NCBI RefSeq assembly: GCF_040448305.1
Contig: NZ_CP148752.1
Span: forward strand, 5,929,501 to 5,993,500
Length of the DNA: 64,000 nucleotides
Direction: 5' to 3'
Origin: Pseudomonas fluorescens
GTDB lineage: Bacteria; Pseudomonadota; Gammaproteobacteria; Pseudomonadales; Pseudomonadaceae
Numbering within the stretch: position 1 is the stretch's first letter; each line of letters starts with the position of its first letter. The position numbers and the translations under genes were made by a program. Below the pieces are notes generated by a model that ran no database searches, was not told the DNA's origin, and was given only the letters and a program-made list of their open reading frames with translations. This document shows positions 54,150-63,565 of the stretch, piece by piece.

Positions 54150-54273
54150 GTGATAAGAATAGGCCGGGAGCGCCAGCAGAGGATTGCGAAGATTGCTGAA
54201 TTAAACATCACTTGCGCAATTTTTAACCCAGGATACATAATCCTCCGCAATAGTTACGACAAAGGACCGTTTG

Positions 54274-54753
54274 ATGAGCAAGCTCGACCGTTATGACCTG
54301 AGTATTCTGGCGGAATTGCAGCGCGACGCACGCATCTCCAACCAGGAGCTGGCCGAGCGCATCGGCCTGTCGCCTTCGCCGTGCTCGCGGCGGGTCAAGC
54401 AACTGGAAGACGACGGCTACATTTCCCGCCAGGTCGCCCTGCTCGACCGCAAGATGCTCGGCCTGAGCCTGACCGCTTACGTGCTGATCGGCATGGACCG
54501 TCACACGCCGGAGCGTTTCGAGAATTTCGAAGCGGCCATCCGCACCCTGCCCCAAGTGCTCGAATGCAGCCTGGTGACCGGAATGGATGCCGACTATCAA
54601 CTCAAGGTCGTGGTGCCGGACATGGATCACTACCAGAAACTGCTGCTGGGGCATCTGACGCGGATTGAAGGCGTGACCAGCGTGCGTTCGAGTTTTGTAT
54701 TGAATCAGGTGTTGAACAGCACCGAACTGCCTTTGACTCATCTGCGTAGCTGA
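54274..54753 (+). CDS. Lrp/AsnC-family regulator
   Basis: A 159-residue regulator with helix-turn-helix (about 1-60: MSKLDRYDLSILAELQRDARISNQELAERIGLSPSPCSRRVKQLE) and RAM domain. ATG at 54274 is used; a TTG directly before it is not needed. Next genes are not typical amino acid catabolism genes, so the target is unknown. Followed by a REP pair. Confidence 0.9.
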   Translation: MSKLDRYDLSILAELQRDARISNQELAERIGLSPSPCSRRVKQLEDDGYISRQVALLDRKMLGLSLTAYVLIGMDRHTPERFENFEAAIRTLPQVLECSLVTGMDADYQLKVVVPDMDHYQKLLLGHLTRIEGVTSVRSSFVLNQVLNSTELPLTHLRS

Positions 54754-54759
54754 AGACGC

Positions 54760-54853
54760 CATCGCGAGCAAGCTCGCTCCCACAAGGTTTTGTGTTGACT
54801 GCAGTATTGTGATCCATACAAAACCTGTGGGAGCGAGCTTGCTCGCGAAGAGG
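54760..54853. repeat. Inverted REP pair (BIME)
   Basis: CATCGCGAGCAAGCTCGCTC and its complement, after the Lrp gene. Confidence 0.85.
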
Positions 54854-54966
54854 CCTGCACAGGCGACGAATGACTGCGACACACCGACGCAGGTCAATAC
54901 AGCGCGAACCCGCGCAGGCGTATACTCCCCGCGCCCTTTTAGCCACGCCCGCGCTGGAGATGTTCG

Positions 54967-55176
54967 ATGGATCCTGCCGTTTTCGAAGAGTGGATGATGA
55001 CCGGACTGGTCAGCATCCTGATCATTTTCATGGGTTTCATCGTCTGGGATCTGGCGAAGAAGTCCAAGGCCGGGCGCTTTGGCTCGTTCATTCTGTTCTT
55101 CGTGCTGGGCCTGGGCGTGGCCGCGTTCATCATCAAGAGCGTAGTGATCGGCCTGATCGAATCCGGCACGTTATAA
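54967..55176 (+). CDS. DUF2788 small membrane protein
   Basis: A 69-residue protein with two predicted helices (about 11-29 and 40-63) around a short basic loop (AKKSKAGRFG), as in DUF2788. Function unknown. Its last 6 bp overlap the end of the pseudouridine synthase gene on the other strand. Confidence 0.85.
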   Translation: MDPAVFEEWMMTGLVSILIIFMGFIVWDLAKKSKAGRFGSFILFFVLGLGVAAFIIKSVVIGLIESGTL

Positions 55177-55806
55177 GCGCGCCGGCACTTCCTTCCACTG
55201 GCCCTGATCGAGCCCTTCGATCGTCCAGTCGCCGATCCTGACCCGCACCAGACGCAAGGTCGGCAACCCGACCGCCGCGGTCATGCGCCGCACCTGCCGG
55301 TTGCGCCCTTCGCGAATCACCAGTTCCAGCCAGCTGGTCGGCACGCTTTTACGAAAGCGCACTGGTGGATTGCGTGGCCACAGCTCGGGTTCGTCCAGTT
55401 GCCGCGCCTCGGCGGGCAAGGTCATGCCGTCATTCAATTCGACGCCGTCACGCAAGCGCTGCAATTGCTCGGCGCTCGGCTCGCCCTCGACCTGCACCCA
55501 ATAGGTCTTGGCCAGCTTGTGTTTCGGGTCGGCGATCCGCGCCTGAAGCTGGCCGTCGTTGGTCAGCAATAACAAGCCTTCGCTGTCGCGGTCCAGCCGT
55601 CCGGCCGGATAGATTCCCGGTACATCGATGTAATCCTTGAGCGTCGCGCGCCCTTCGCCATCGCTGAATTGCGTCAGCACATCGAAAGGTTTGTTGAACA
55701 GGATCAGCTTCGGCTCGGCCGGTGGTGCCTTGGCGACACGGCGCGGGGCTGAAGGAGAGGGTTTCGCGCCAGGACGGCTGGAAACGGGACGTTGAGGACG
55801 AGACAT
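55171..55806 (-). CDS. rluE: 23S rRNA pseudouridine synthase, RluE type
   Basis: A 211-residue RsuA-family synthase with the catalytic Asp in AGRLDRDSEGLLLLTNDG. An N-terminal Pro/Ser/Arg-rich tail of about 30 residues precedes the core LILFNKPFDVLTQF. The lack of an S4 domain supports RluE (target U2457) over RluB/F or RsuA. Converges with DUF2788. Confidence 0.85.
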   Translation of the reverse strand: MSRPQRPVSSRPGAKPSPSAPRRVAKAPPAEPKLILFNKPFDVLTQFSDGEGRATLKDYIDVPGIYPAGRLDRDSEGLLLLTNDGQLQARIADPKHKLAKTYWVQVEGEPSAEQLQRLRDGVELNDGMTLPAEARQLDEPELWPRNPPVRFRKSVPTSWLELVIREGRNRQVRRMTAAVGLPTLRLVRVRIGDWTIEGLDQGQWKEVPARL

Positions 55807-55875
55807 GGCAGAGAGAACATCTAGCGATCAGGGCTGACAATGCTAGTGCCCCAACCGCTAAATGGCCATCGTGAA

Positions 55876-57375
55876 TCAGCGGAACGGCGGCTCGTCGAAG
55901 CTGCGCAGTTTGCGCGAGTGCAGCGAGTTGAGCTCGGTGCGCAGCAGATCCACCGCCTCGATACCGATCTTCAAGTGCTGGCTGACCGCGCGTTCATAGA
56001 AGGCGTTGGCCGAGCCCGGCAGCTTGATTTCGCTGTGCAGTGGTTTGTCCGAGACGCACAGCAACGTACCGTACGGCACCCGCAAACGATAACCCTGCGC
56101 GGCAATCGTGCCGCTTTCCATGTCCACCGCCACGGCGCGGGACAGGTTGATCAGCGGCCGCTCCTGCGCCCAGCGCAGCTCCCAGTTACGGTCGTCGTAG
56201 GTCAGCACGGTGCCGGTACGCAGGCGTTTCTTCAGTTCGTCGCCCTTCTCGCCGGTGACGTTGGCCGCCGCTTGCTGAAGCGCGAGTTGCACTTCGGCCA
56301 ACGCCGGAATCGGAATGTTCGGCGGCACCACCCGGTCGAGAATTCCGTCGCGACGCATGTAGGCGTGGGCCAGCACGTAATCGCCAATGGTCTGCGACTG
56401 ACGCAGGCCGCCGCAGTGGCCGATCATCAGCCAGCAATGCGGGCGCAGCACGGCCAGGTGGTCGGTGATGTTCTTGGCGTTGGACGGGCCGACACCGATG
56501 TTGACCAGGGTCACACCATGGCCGTCACTGGCGATCAGGTGATAGGCCGGCATCTGGTAGCGGTGCCAGACCACCCCGGCGGCAATCGCCGAGGCTTCAC
56601 CGTGATCCATGCTCTTTTCGATGATCACGTTGCCCGGCAGGACCATGCGCACAAAACGCGGATCGCTGCGCAGTTGCTCCAGGCCATGGACGATGAACTG
56701 GTCGACGTAGCGGTGATAGTTGGTCAGCAGGATCCACGGCTGCACATGCCGCCAGTCGCTGCCGGTGTAATGCACCAGTCGGCGCAGGGAGAAATCCACC
56801 CGCGCAGCATCGAACAGGGCCAGTGGCAGCGGATCGGTGTTTTCCCAATCGTACAAACCATCGGCAATGCCGTCGGTCGCGGCCGACAGGTCGGTACTCG
56901 GGAACACCCGCGCCAGCACGGCGGCGGTGACGCCGGAACCTCCCAGCTCATCGCCCTGCTCGACCACATACGGATACGGAATGTTCTGCTGACTGACACC
57001 GACTTCGACGGTCACGGTGAAGTCGTGCATCAGCGGAACGAGCTGTTCCAGCAGGTATTTACGGAAAGCCGATGGATGGGTGACGGTGACGCTGTAGGTG
57101 CCCGGCAGCTGGACCTTGGCGTAGGCACGGGTGGTCTGCGGGACTTCGCCCTGGCAGTGGTAGGTCAGTCGCAGTTCGGGATAACGGAACAACGCTCGCT
57201 GTTCGGCATCAGGCTCGACGCGATCCTTGAGGTAACGCTTGAGCGCCTGACTCAGCGCGGTGGTTGCACGATTGTGCAAGTGTGCAAGCCGGTCCACGGC
57301 TTGCTCGGCGGTTTGAACGACAATAAAAGCTTCGGTCACGATCAGCATCCTGTGTTCTGACTTGCAGACCTTCAT
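55876..57375 (-). CDS. amn: AMP nucleosidase
   Basis: A 499-residue enzyme that splits AMP to adenine and ribose-5-phosphate. The nucleoside-phosphorylase-like domain is C-terminal: VNIGVGPSNAKNITDHL, LMIGHCGGLRQSQ and VAVDMESGTIAAQG, the last with the conserved Glu. N-terminal Amn domain as usual. Two ATGs are possible (57375 and 57348); neither has a strong ribosome site. Confidence 0.92.
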   Translation of the reverse strand: MKVCKSEHRMLIVTEAFIVVQTAEQAVDRLAHLHNRATTALSQALKRYLKDRVEPDAEQRALFRYPELRLTYHCQGEVPQTTRAYAKVQLPGTYSVTVTHPSAFRKYLLEQLVPLMHDFTVTVEVGVSQQNIPYPYVVEQGDELGGSGVTAAVLARVFPSTDLSAATDGIADGLYDWENTDPLPLALFDAARVDFSLRRLVHYTGSDWRHVQPWILLTNYHRYVDQFIVHGLEQLRSDPRFVRMVLPGNVIIEKSMDHGEASAIAAGVVWHRYQMPAYHLIASDGHGVTLVNIGVGPSNAKNITDHLAVLRPHCWLMIGHCGGLRQSQTIGDYVLAHAYMRRDGILDRVVPPNIPIPALAEVQLALQQAAANVTGEKGDELKKRLRTGTVLTYDDRNWELRWAQERPLINLSRAVAVDMESGTIAAQGYRLRVPYGTLLCVSDKPLHSEIKLPGSANAFYERAVSQHLKIGIEAVDLLRTELNSLHSRKLRSFDEPPFR

Positions 57376-57448
57376 CTTGCCTGCATCGTCGCTTCACGGG
57401 AACAGTAGTGTGTTGGCAAAACAGCATTGCGGTGTACGCAAAACAACT

Positions 57449-57552
57449 GTGGGAGCGAGCCTGCTCCGGGCGGCGTTCCGACGAAAGCGGTCTGTCAGTC
57501 ACATCAATGTTGAATATGACACCGCCTTCGCGAGCAGGCTCGCTCCCACAGG
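57449..57552. repeat. Inverted REP pair, left copy degenerate
   Basis: TGTGGGAGCGAGCCTGCTCCGGG (mutated) and a good complementary copy at the end, between the amn and acyl-CoA dehydrogenase genes. Confidence 0.8.
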
Positions 57553-57565
57553 AGGCCGGTGTTGC

Positions 57566-59215
57566 TTAGAAGCCTTGTGGGGTCGAGCGGGCGACAATGG
57601 CTTCCACATCCAGGCCGCGAGGCAATGCGCCATACACTCGGCCACCACCATCCAGACGACTGGCGATGAAGGCATCACTGACCAGCGCATTCCCTGCTTC
57701 CAGCAACAGCTTGGCCTGCAGGCCCAGCGCGATGTCCTCGGTCAACTGCCGGGCACGGTACTGAATGTCGCTGGTGTCCTTGAAGGCCGCCTGCAATTGA
57801 TTGATGTGCGCAGCCAGACGCTTGTCGCCATGGCCATCGCCCAACTCGCTGAACAGCGCATCGAGCACACCCGGCTCTTTCGACAGGGCACGCAGCACGT
57901 CGAGGCACTGCACGTTGCCGGAACCTTCCCACGTCGAATTCACCGGCGCCTCGCGGTAAAGCCGCGGCAGGATGCTGTCTTCGACATAACCCGCGCCGCC
58001 CATGCATTCGGCCGCTTCGTTGATCATCGCCGGCGCCCGCTTGCAGATCCAGTACTTGCCCACCGCCGTCACCAACCGGGCGAACTTGGCTTCCTGTGAT
58101 TCGTCCAGATGATCCAGCGCCCGGCCCATGCGCAGGCTCAAGGCCAGGGCGGCTTCGCTTTCCAGCGCCAGATCCGCCAGCACGTTCTGCATCAACGGCT
58201 GTTCGCTGAGCAGCTTGCCGCCAACCGAACGGTGAGCGCAGTGATGGCTGGCCTGGGTCAGCGCCTGACGCATCAGCGAACTGGAACCGACCATGCAATC
58301 GAAGCGGGTCATGGCGACCATCTCGATGATCGTCGGAACGCCACGGCCCTCTTCACCGACCATCCACGCCAGTGCGCCACGGAACTCCACTTCGCTGGAG
58401 GCGTTGGAGCAATTGCCGAGCTTGTTCTTCAGGCGCTGGATATAGAACTGATTGCGCGTGTCGTCCGGACGATGGCGCGGCAGCAGGAAACAGGTCAGGC
58501 CCTTGTCGGTCTGCGCCAGGGTCAGGAAGGCGTCGCACATCGGCGCCGAGCAAAACCATTTGTGCCCAACCAGTTCATAGGCCTGGCCCGGACCGCTGGC
58601 ACCGACCGGATACGCCTTGGTGGTATTGGCCCGCACATCGGTACCGCCTTGCTTCTCGGTCATGGCCATGCCGATGGTAACCCCGGCCTTGTGGGCCATG
58701 CCGACGTTGCGCGGGTCGTATTCGGTGGCGAGGATTTTCGGCAGCCATTTTTCCGCCAGGTCCGGTTGCAGACGCATGGCCGGAACGCTGGCGAAAGTCA
58801 TGGTCAGCGGGCAGCCACTGCCGGCCTCGGCCTGGCTGTGTAGGTAAGTCATGGAGGCACGGGCCACATGGGCGCCGTCTTGCGGGTGCGCCCAGGGCAA
58901 CGAGGTCAGGCCGTGTTCGACCGCCGTGCGCATCAATTGGTGATAGGCCGGATGAAATTCCACCAGGTCGATGCGATGACCAAACCGGTCATGGCTGTTG
59001 AACACCGGCTTGTTCTGATTGGCGAGGAACCCGGCTTCCATCAACGGGCCACCGGCCAGCGCGCCATAGGCGTCGATCCGCGATTCGGCCCAACCGGCCC
59101 CGAACCGCCGCGACCATTCCTGCAACGGCAAGTCGATACGGTACAGGTTGGCGCCGTCCAGTGACGGTGGCTGGTTGGTGACTTCGTGGGTTTCGGCGAA
59201 CTGATGCAGGTTCAT
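57566..59215 (-). CDS. aidB: AidB-like acyl-CoA dehydrogenase
   Basis: A 549-residue flavin dehydrogenase-like protein. MAMTEKQGGTDVRANTT carries the FAD-site Thr, RLYREAPVNSTWEGSGNV is the AidB signature region, and length exceeds ordinary acyl-CoA dehydrogenases (about 380) as AidB does. AidB protects DNA from alkylation in E. coli; its enzymatic role is weak. Start MNLHQFAETHE has AAGGAG upstream. No ada or alkB gene is adjacent. Confidence 0.88.
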   Translation of the reverse strand: MNLHQFAETHEVTNQPPSLDGANLYRIDLPLQEWSRRFGAGWAESRIDAYGALAGGPLMEAGFLANQNKPVFNSHDRFGHRIDLVEFHPAYHQLMRTAVEHGLTSLPWAHPQDGAHVARASMTYLHSQAEAGSGCPLTMTFASVPAMRLQPDLAEKWLPKILATEYDPRNVGMAHKAGVTIGMAMTEKQGGTDVRANTTKAYPVGASGPGQAYELVGHKWFCSAPMCDAFLTLAQTDKGLTCFLLPRHRPDDTRNQFYIQRLKNKLGNCSNASSEVEFRGALAWMVGEEGRGVPTIIEMVAMTRFDCMVGSSSLMRQALTQASHHCAHRSVGGKLLSEQPLMQNVLADLALESEAALALSLRMGRALDHLDESQEAKFARLVTAVGKYWICKRAPAMINEAAECMGGAGYVEDSILPRLYREAPVNSTWEGSGNVQCLDVLRALSKEPGVLDALFSELGDGHGDKRLAAHINQLQAAFKDTSDIQYRARQLTEDIALGLQAKLLLEAGNALVSDAFIASRLDGGGRVYGALPRGLDVEAIVARSTPQGF

Positions 59216-59310
59216 GACAGGGCTCCTTTGGTCGGCCAAGGGACTTCAGTTAAGCACCGCCCCCCGGCTGAAAAAAGTGTCATATACGCCTAACTGTCGG
59301 CGCTTTCGCC

Positions 59311-61674
59311 CTATTGCGAGCAGAGCACGCGGCGGTAGAGCGCGGCCTGCAAGTCTTCGAATTTCACCGGTTTGCTCAAGTGATCAATCACCGCGCCGAT
59401 CGAGCAGCGCTCACGGTCACCGCCCAGAGCGATCATGAACAGCGGCAGTTCGGTATAACCCGGCAACGCGCGGATCTGGCAGCACACCGACTCACCGTCC
59501 TGCAGCGGCAACTGACAATCGACCAGCACTGCGTCAAACACTTCGCGCTGCAAGAGATCGAGCGCAACGTAGGCGCTATCGGCCGTACGCACGCGGAACC
59601 CCAGCTTGAGCAACATACCGCGCATCACCAACTGGCTGATGCTGTTGTCATCCACCAACAGCACCGCACAATCCTGAGGCAAGCGCAGGCGCGGAAAATC
59701 CCCGGACATCAACGGCGTCACCGTACGTTCGGCCACCGCCAGCCCAACTTCCACATCCAGCTGAAACCGGCTGCCGCGTCCTGGCTCGGTGCGATGCGTC
59801 AGGCGTCCACCCAGCAACTCGATCAACTGTCGGCAAATCGCCAGACCAACACCCAGGCCACCGTATTCACGGGTCATCGAGCCATCGAGCTGGAAGAACC
59901 GTTGATACATCGTGGCCTCCCCCAAATCGGTGAAACCAATGCCCGTGTCGATCACCGCAAAGCTCAACGCCAGCCGGTCGGGCTCAATGGCCTTGCCGGT
60001 CACCCGCAAGGCCAGGCCGCCGATCCGGGTGAACTTGATGGCGTTATCCAGCAGACATTCCAGGCACTGCGCGATCTTGACGTTGTCGCCGTGCAAACGA
60101 TCCGGCACACCTGGCGCGACATCGACCTTGAAGTCCAGCGACTTGCCCGATGCGTTGCCCTCGAACTGCGTGCGCAGTGCCTCGACCATACCGCGCAAAC
60201 TGAAGGTGTCGGCCGAGGCCTTGAGTTTGCCGGCCTGCAATTCCGTAAGGGTGAGGATGCCGTTGACCATGCGCATCATGTCCCGCGCCGATCCCGAAGC
60301 CGTTTGCTGATACTGCTCGAGCTCCGGGTCCATCTCGACCGTCTGCATCAGCTCCAGCGAACCGATCACCCCGTTCATGGGCGTGCGCAGTTCGTGGGTC
60401 AGGGTGGCAAGGAATTCGTCCTTGAGCTTGTTGCTGCGAGCCAGTTGCTGGTTGAGGACTTCAAGCTTCTGACTGGCGTCGAACAGCGTTTGCGCCTGCT
60501 GCTCGCGCATGTCGTTGATGCGGTCGGCCAGCGCCAGAGACAGCAAGGCCACTTCGATGGCCGAACCGATCTGGCTGGAATACATGGTCAGGAACACGTT
60601 CGGCAGGTAGCCCAGCACCATCAGCGTATTGACGATGCCGCCGAGCAAAAACGCCGACCAGGCAATGATGAAATACCGCGCCACGCGCAGGCCCCGCAGC
60701 CAGGCAAAGATCCCGGCGGCAAAAATCACCACAGTGAATGCCAACGCCAGGGCCGTGGCCAGTCGCAGGGCCAGGGCGTAGCTGGTCATCAATGACAAGC
60801 CGACCACCAGCGCACTGAAGGCAACCAGCGCCAGCAACAAGCGGTCGAGCCAGCGACTGTGGGTAGAAATCTGCAAGAAACTGCGGGCGAACTGACTGCC
60901 GAACAGCCCCGCACAGCCGATGAAAAACGGCGTCGCAGCATTAGCCCACCACGGACTGTCTGGCCAGAAATACTGCACGGCCGCACCGTTTACCGACAGC
61001 TGATACAAACCGAACGAGGCGATATAGAAGATGTAGTAGAGGTAACTGGTGTCGCGCACGCTGAGGTAGATGAACAGGTTGTAGACCAGCATCCCCAGCA
61101 ATACGCCGTAGATCAATCCCAGTACGTAAAGGCGCAAGGGCTGCTCTTCGAGGTAGGCGGTGCTCGACCACAAAGTGACCGGTGCCTGGATCGAGCCTTC
61201 GCTTTGCAATCGCAAGAATACGGTTTCGGCCTGGTCAGGTCTGAACGTCAGGTCGAACAAATAGCTGTTCTGACGAATCTCGCGGCTGGCGAACGGCAAG
61301 GCATCTCCGGTTTGCCTGACCAACTGATAGTTGCCGGTCGCATCGGGCGAATAGAGATCGAGATGATCGAGGGGCGGATAGGCCAGTTCCAGCAGCCAGG
61401 TCCGTTGTGCCGCCGGATTGACCGGACGGTAATGCAGGTCGATTTTCAGCCAGAACACTGAACGCGAGTACCCGGCGTTGAGCGTGTCTTTGTGGTGTGG
61501 TTTGAAGTTGCCGGCCGCCGCTTGTGCACGGATATCCGCGATGGTTGCCTGACCACCTGCGTCCTCATAGACCTGCAGGGTACGGCCCAAGGGGAGGCTT
61601 TGAGTGGACTCATCGAACTCGACGGCGTTTGCCAGGAGGGGCAAACACAACAGCAACATCAGCAAATAGTGCAT
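59311..61674 (-). CDS. ladS: Hybrid sensor kinase LadS
   Basis: A 787-residue kinase with, in order, a signal peptide (1-17), a periplasmic 7TMR-DISM sensor domain (about 25-175), seven helices (about 183-385), histidine kinase with H427 in THELRTPMNG, an ATPase domain with DNAIKF and DTGIGF and GLGVGLAI, and a receiver with DDN at 675 and phosphoacceptor D719 (LVDCQLP). The 5' neighbours thiD-thiE-hemL match P. aeruginosa ladS, which acts with GacS/RetS on the Rsm pathway. Domain order and synteny make the name firm. Confidence 0.93.
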   Translation of the reverse strand: MHYLLMLLLCLPLLANAVEFDESTQSLPLGRTLQVYEDAGGQATIADIRAQAAAGNFKPHHKDTLNAGYSRSVFWLKIDLHYRPVNPAAQRTWLLELAYPPLDHLDLYSPDATGNYQLVRQTGDALPFASREIRQNSYLFDLTFRPDQAETVFLRLQSEGSIQAPVTLWSSTAYLEEQPLRLYVLGLIYGVLLGMLVYNLFIYLSVRDTSYLYYIFYIASFGLYQLSVNGAAVQYFWPDSPWWANAATPFFIGCAGLFGSQFARSFLQISTHSRWLDRLLLALVAFSALVVGLSLMTSYALALRLATALALAFTVVIFAAGIFAWLRGLRVARYFIIAWSAFLLGGIVNTLMVLGYLPNVFLTMYSSQIGSAIEVALLSLALADRINDMREQQAQTLFDASQKLEVLNQQLARSNKLKDEFLATLTHELRTPMNGVIGSLELMQTVEMDPELEQYQQTASGSARDMMRMVNGILTLTELQAGKLKASADTFSLRGMVEALRTQFEGNASGKSLDFKVDVAPGVPDRLHGDNVKIAQCLECLLDNAIKFTRIGGLALRVTGKAIEPDRLALSFAVIDTGIGFTDLGEATMYQRFFQLDGSMTREYGGLGVGLAICRQLIELLGGRLTHRTEPGRGSRFQLDVEVGLAVAERTVTPLMSGDFPRLRLPQDCAVLLVDDNSISQLVMRGMLLKLGFRVRTADSAYVALDLLQREVFDAVLVDCQLPLQDGESVCCQIRALPGYTELPLFMIALGGDRERCSIGAVIDHLSKPVKFEDLQAALYRRVLCSQ

Positions 61675-61885
61675 TGAAGCCCCAGCGTGGCCTGTCCGGT
61701 TCTGTCAGGAAGCCCCCCATTCCTTTTGAGCAGACGTAAAACCGGTATCACCTGTTATTGGTTTGGATCCACTCTAGCATAGCCGTTGATAGCCATTAAA
61801 CACCATTGAAATTTTTCCTGAAAAGGCTCTAGAACGGGCGTCTCAGAGCGACTAGCAGAAGGCGTTTTGTGGTTAATGAGTCACC

Positions 61886-62018
61886 GTGGCGAGGGAGCTT
61901 GTTCCCGTTCGAGTGCGAAGCAGTCGTAAAACCAGCCGACTGATGAACCTGACAGTTTGTTGGGGCCGCTTCGCGACCCAACGGGACGGTGCGGCGATCC
62001 GACAAGCTCCCTCGCCAC
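61886..62018. repeat. 16-bp inverted repeat element between ladS and thiD
   Basis: GTGGCGAGGGAGCTTG (61886-61901) and CAAGCTCCCTCGCCAC (62003-62018) are exact complements and flank 101 bp with further GC hairpins. It belongs to a different family from the window's REP units and lies in the 410-bp divergent promoter region. Confidence 0.8.
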
Positions 62019-62084
62019 AATGCAACAGTCAGGCTGGTTGTCGCTACACCCGAAAAACGTTGTTTGGTGGTAAGCTCGCGCACC

Positions 62085-62882
62085 ATGAATATCTACAGCT
62101 CTCGCCCCGTTGTCCTCTGTCTCTCCGGCCACGACCCAAGTGGTGGCGCCGGCTTGCAGGCAGATATCGAAGCCCTGCTCGCTCAGGGTTGCCATGCGGC
62201 TCCGGCCGTCACCGCCCTGACCGTGCAAGACACTGTCAATGTCACTGACTTCCGCGTCCTCGACCGTGAGTGGGTACTGGCCCAGGCCAATGCCGTGCTC
62301 AACGATTCCGAAGTCGCGGCGGTCAAGCTGGGCATGCTCGGTTCTCTGGAAATGGTCGACACCGTGGTCGAACTGCTTTCGGCGCATCCGCATTTGCCGG
62401 TGGTCTGCGACCCGGTGCTGCGCGCCGGCGGCGGCGGACGCCTGGGCAAGGACGAAGTCGGCTATGCCATGCGCGAACGCCTGCTGCCTTTGTCCATCAT
62501 TGCGACCCCCAACCTTCCCGAAGCCCGTATCCTCGCTGAACTGCCAGAAGGCACCGCGGACGAGTGCGCTGAAAAACTCCTGCCGTTCGTCAAACACCTG
62601 CTGATCACCGGCGGCCATGGCGACGAAACCGAAATCCACAATCGCCTGTACAGCCGCGACGGCCTGCGCGAAACCTATACCTGCCAGCGTTTGCCGGGCA
62701 GCTATCACGGTTCCGGCTGCACCCTGGCCAGTGCGCTGGCCGGTCGTCTGGCCCAAGGCGAAAACCTCGCCAGTGCCGTACAGACCGCGCTTAACTACAC
62801 ATGGCGCACCCTGCGTGATGCCGAGCAGCTGGGCAAAGGCCAGTTTGTGCCGCGCCGTTTGCCACTGGATTTCTGTTCGTAA
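62085..62882 (+). CDS. thiD: Hydroxymethylpyrimidine/phosphomethylpyrimidine kinase
   Basis: A 265-residue ribokinase-fold kinase that phosphorylates HMP and HMP-P for thiamine synthesis. CLSGHDPSGGAGLQADIEAL near the N-terminus and GSYHGSGCTLASALAG, with the catalytic Asp position replaced as usual by the Cys-containing motif. ATG at 62085; thiE follows after 31 bp. No TPP-riboswitch core was noticed upstream. Confidence 0.93.
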   Translation: MNIYSSRPVVLCLSGHDPSGGAGLQADIEALLAQGCHAAPAVTALTVQDTVNVTDFRVLDREWVLAQANAVLNDSEVAAVKLGMLGSLEMVDTVVELLSAHPHLPVVCDPVLRAGGGGRLGKDEVGYAMRERLLPLSIIATPNLPEARILAELPEGTADECAEKLLPFVKHLLITGGHGDETEIHNRLYSRDGLRETYTCQRLPGSYHGSGCTLASALAGRLAQGENLASAVQTALNYTWRTLRDAEQLGKGQFVPRRLPLDFCS

Positions 62883-62913
62883 CTTCTATTTGTAATGCGG
62901 TGAGGCTTGTCCG

Positions 62914-63537
62914 ATGAAACTACGTGGCCTGTACGCCATTACCGACAGCCATTTGCTGGACGGTAAGTTGCTCAAGTACGTGGAGGCGGCGCTGGAAGGC
63001 GGCGTCACCTTGCTGCAATACCGCGACAAGAGCAGCGACGAGGCCCGCCGCCTGCGAGAGGCCGAAGCCTTGCGCGGGCTGTGCGAACGCTACAGGACGC
63101 AATTGATCATCAACGACGACGCCGAGTTGGCGGCCCGCCTGAACGTGGGCGTGCACCTGGGCCAGACCGATGGCCCGCTGACTCCGGCCCGTGCACTGCT
63201 CGGGCGTCAGGCGATCATCGGTTCGACCTGCCACGCGCAGCTCGAACTGGCCGAACAGGCCGCCAAGGAAGGTGCCAGCTACGTCGCCTTCGGCCGCTTC
63301 TTCAATTCGAACACCAAGCCCGGCGCACCGACCTGCAGCCTCGACCTGCTCGACCAGGCCCGCAAGCAGTTGCACCTGCCGATCTGCGCGATCGGCGGCA
63401 TCACCCTGGATAACGCCGCCCCACTGGTGGCCCATGGCGTCGATCTGCTGGCGGTGGTGCATGGCCTGTTCGGTGCCGAGAGCACGGCTGAGGTGACCCG
63501 CCGCGCCCGCGCCTTCAACGAATTGTTTTCTATTTAA
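62914..63537 (+). CDS. thiE: Thiamine-phosphate synthase
   Basis: A 207-residue TIM barrel joining HMP-PP and thiazole phosphate. Recognisable: LQYRDKSSDEARR (pyrophosphate binding), INDDAELAARLNVGVHLGQTD, STCHAQLELAEQA, FNSNTKPGAP and ICAIGGIT. Full length. Operon with thiD. Confidence 0.95.
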   Translation: MKLRGLYAITDSHLLDGKLLKYVEAALEGGVTLLQYRDKSSDEARRLREAEALRGLCERYRTQLIINDDAELAARLNVGVHLGQTDGPLTPARALLGRQAIIGSTCHAQLELAEQAAKEGASYVAFGRFFNSNTKPGAPTCSLDLLDQARKQLHLPICAIGGITLDNAAPLVAHGVDLLAVVHGLFGAESTAEVTRRARAFNELFSI

Positions 63538-63565
63538 GCTTTAAATCTGATTTGAGAGCCCGATC

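Noticed and set aside
53942..54250. Small minus-strand coding frame in the DUF6515-Lrp gap
   Set aside because: Peptide is Arg/Pro-rich and runs through the terminator; a non-coding RNA explains the signals better.
55840..57360. 506-codon frame opposite amn
   Set aside because: Antisense of a well-supported enzyme gene; no domain seen.
61675..62084. TPP riboswitch before thiD
   Set aside because: The conserved CUGAGA and ACCUGA-type core was not found; the gap is occupied by a repeat element.
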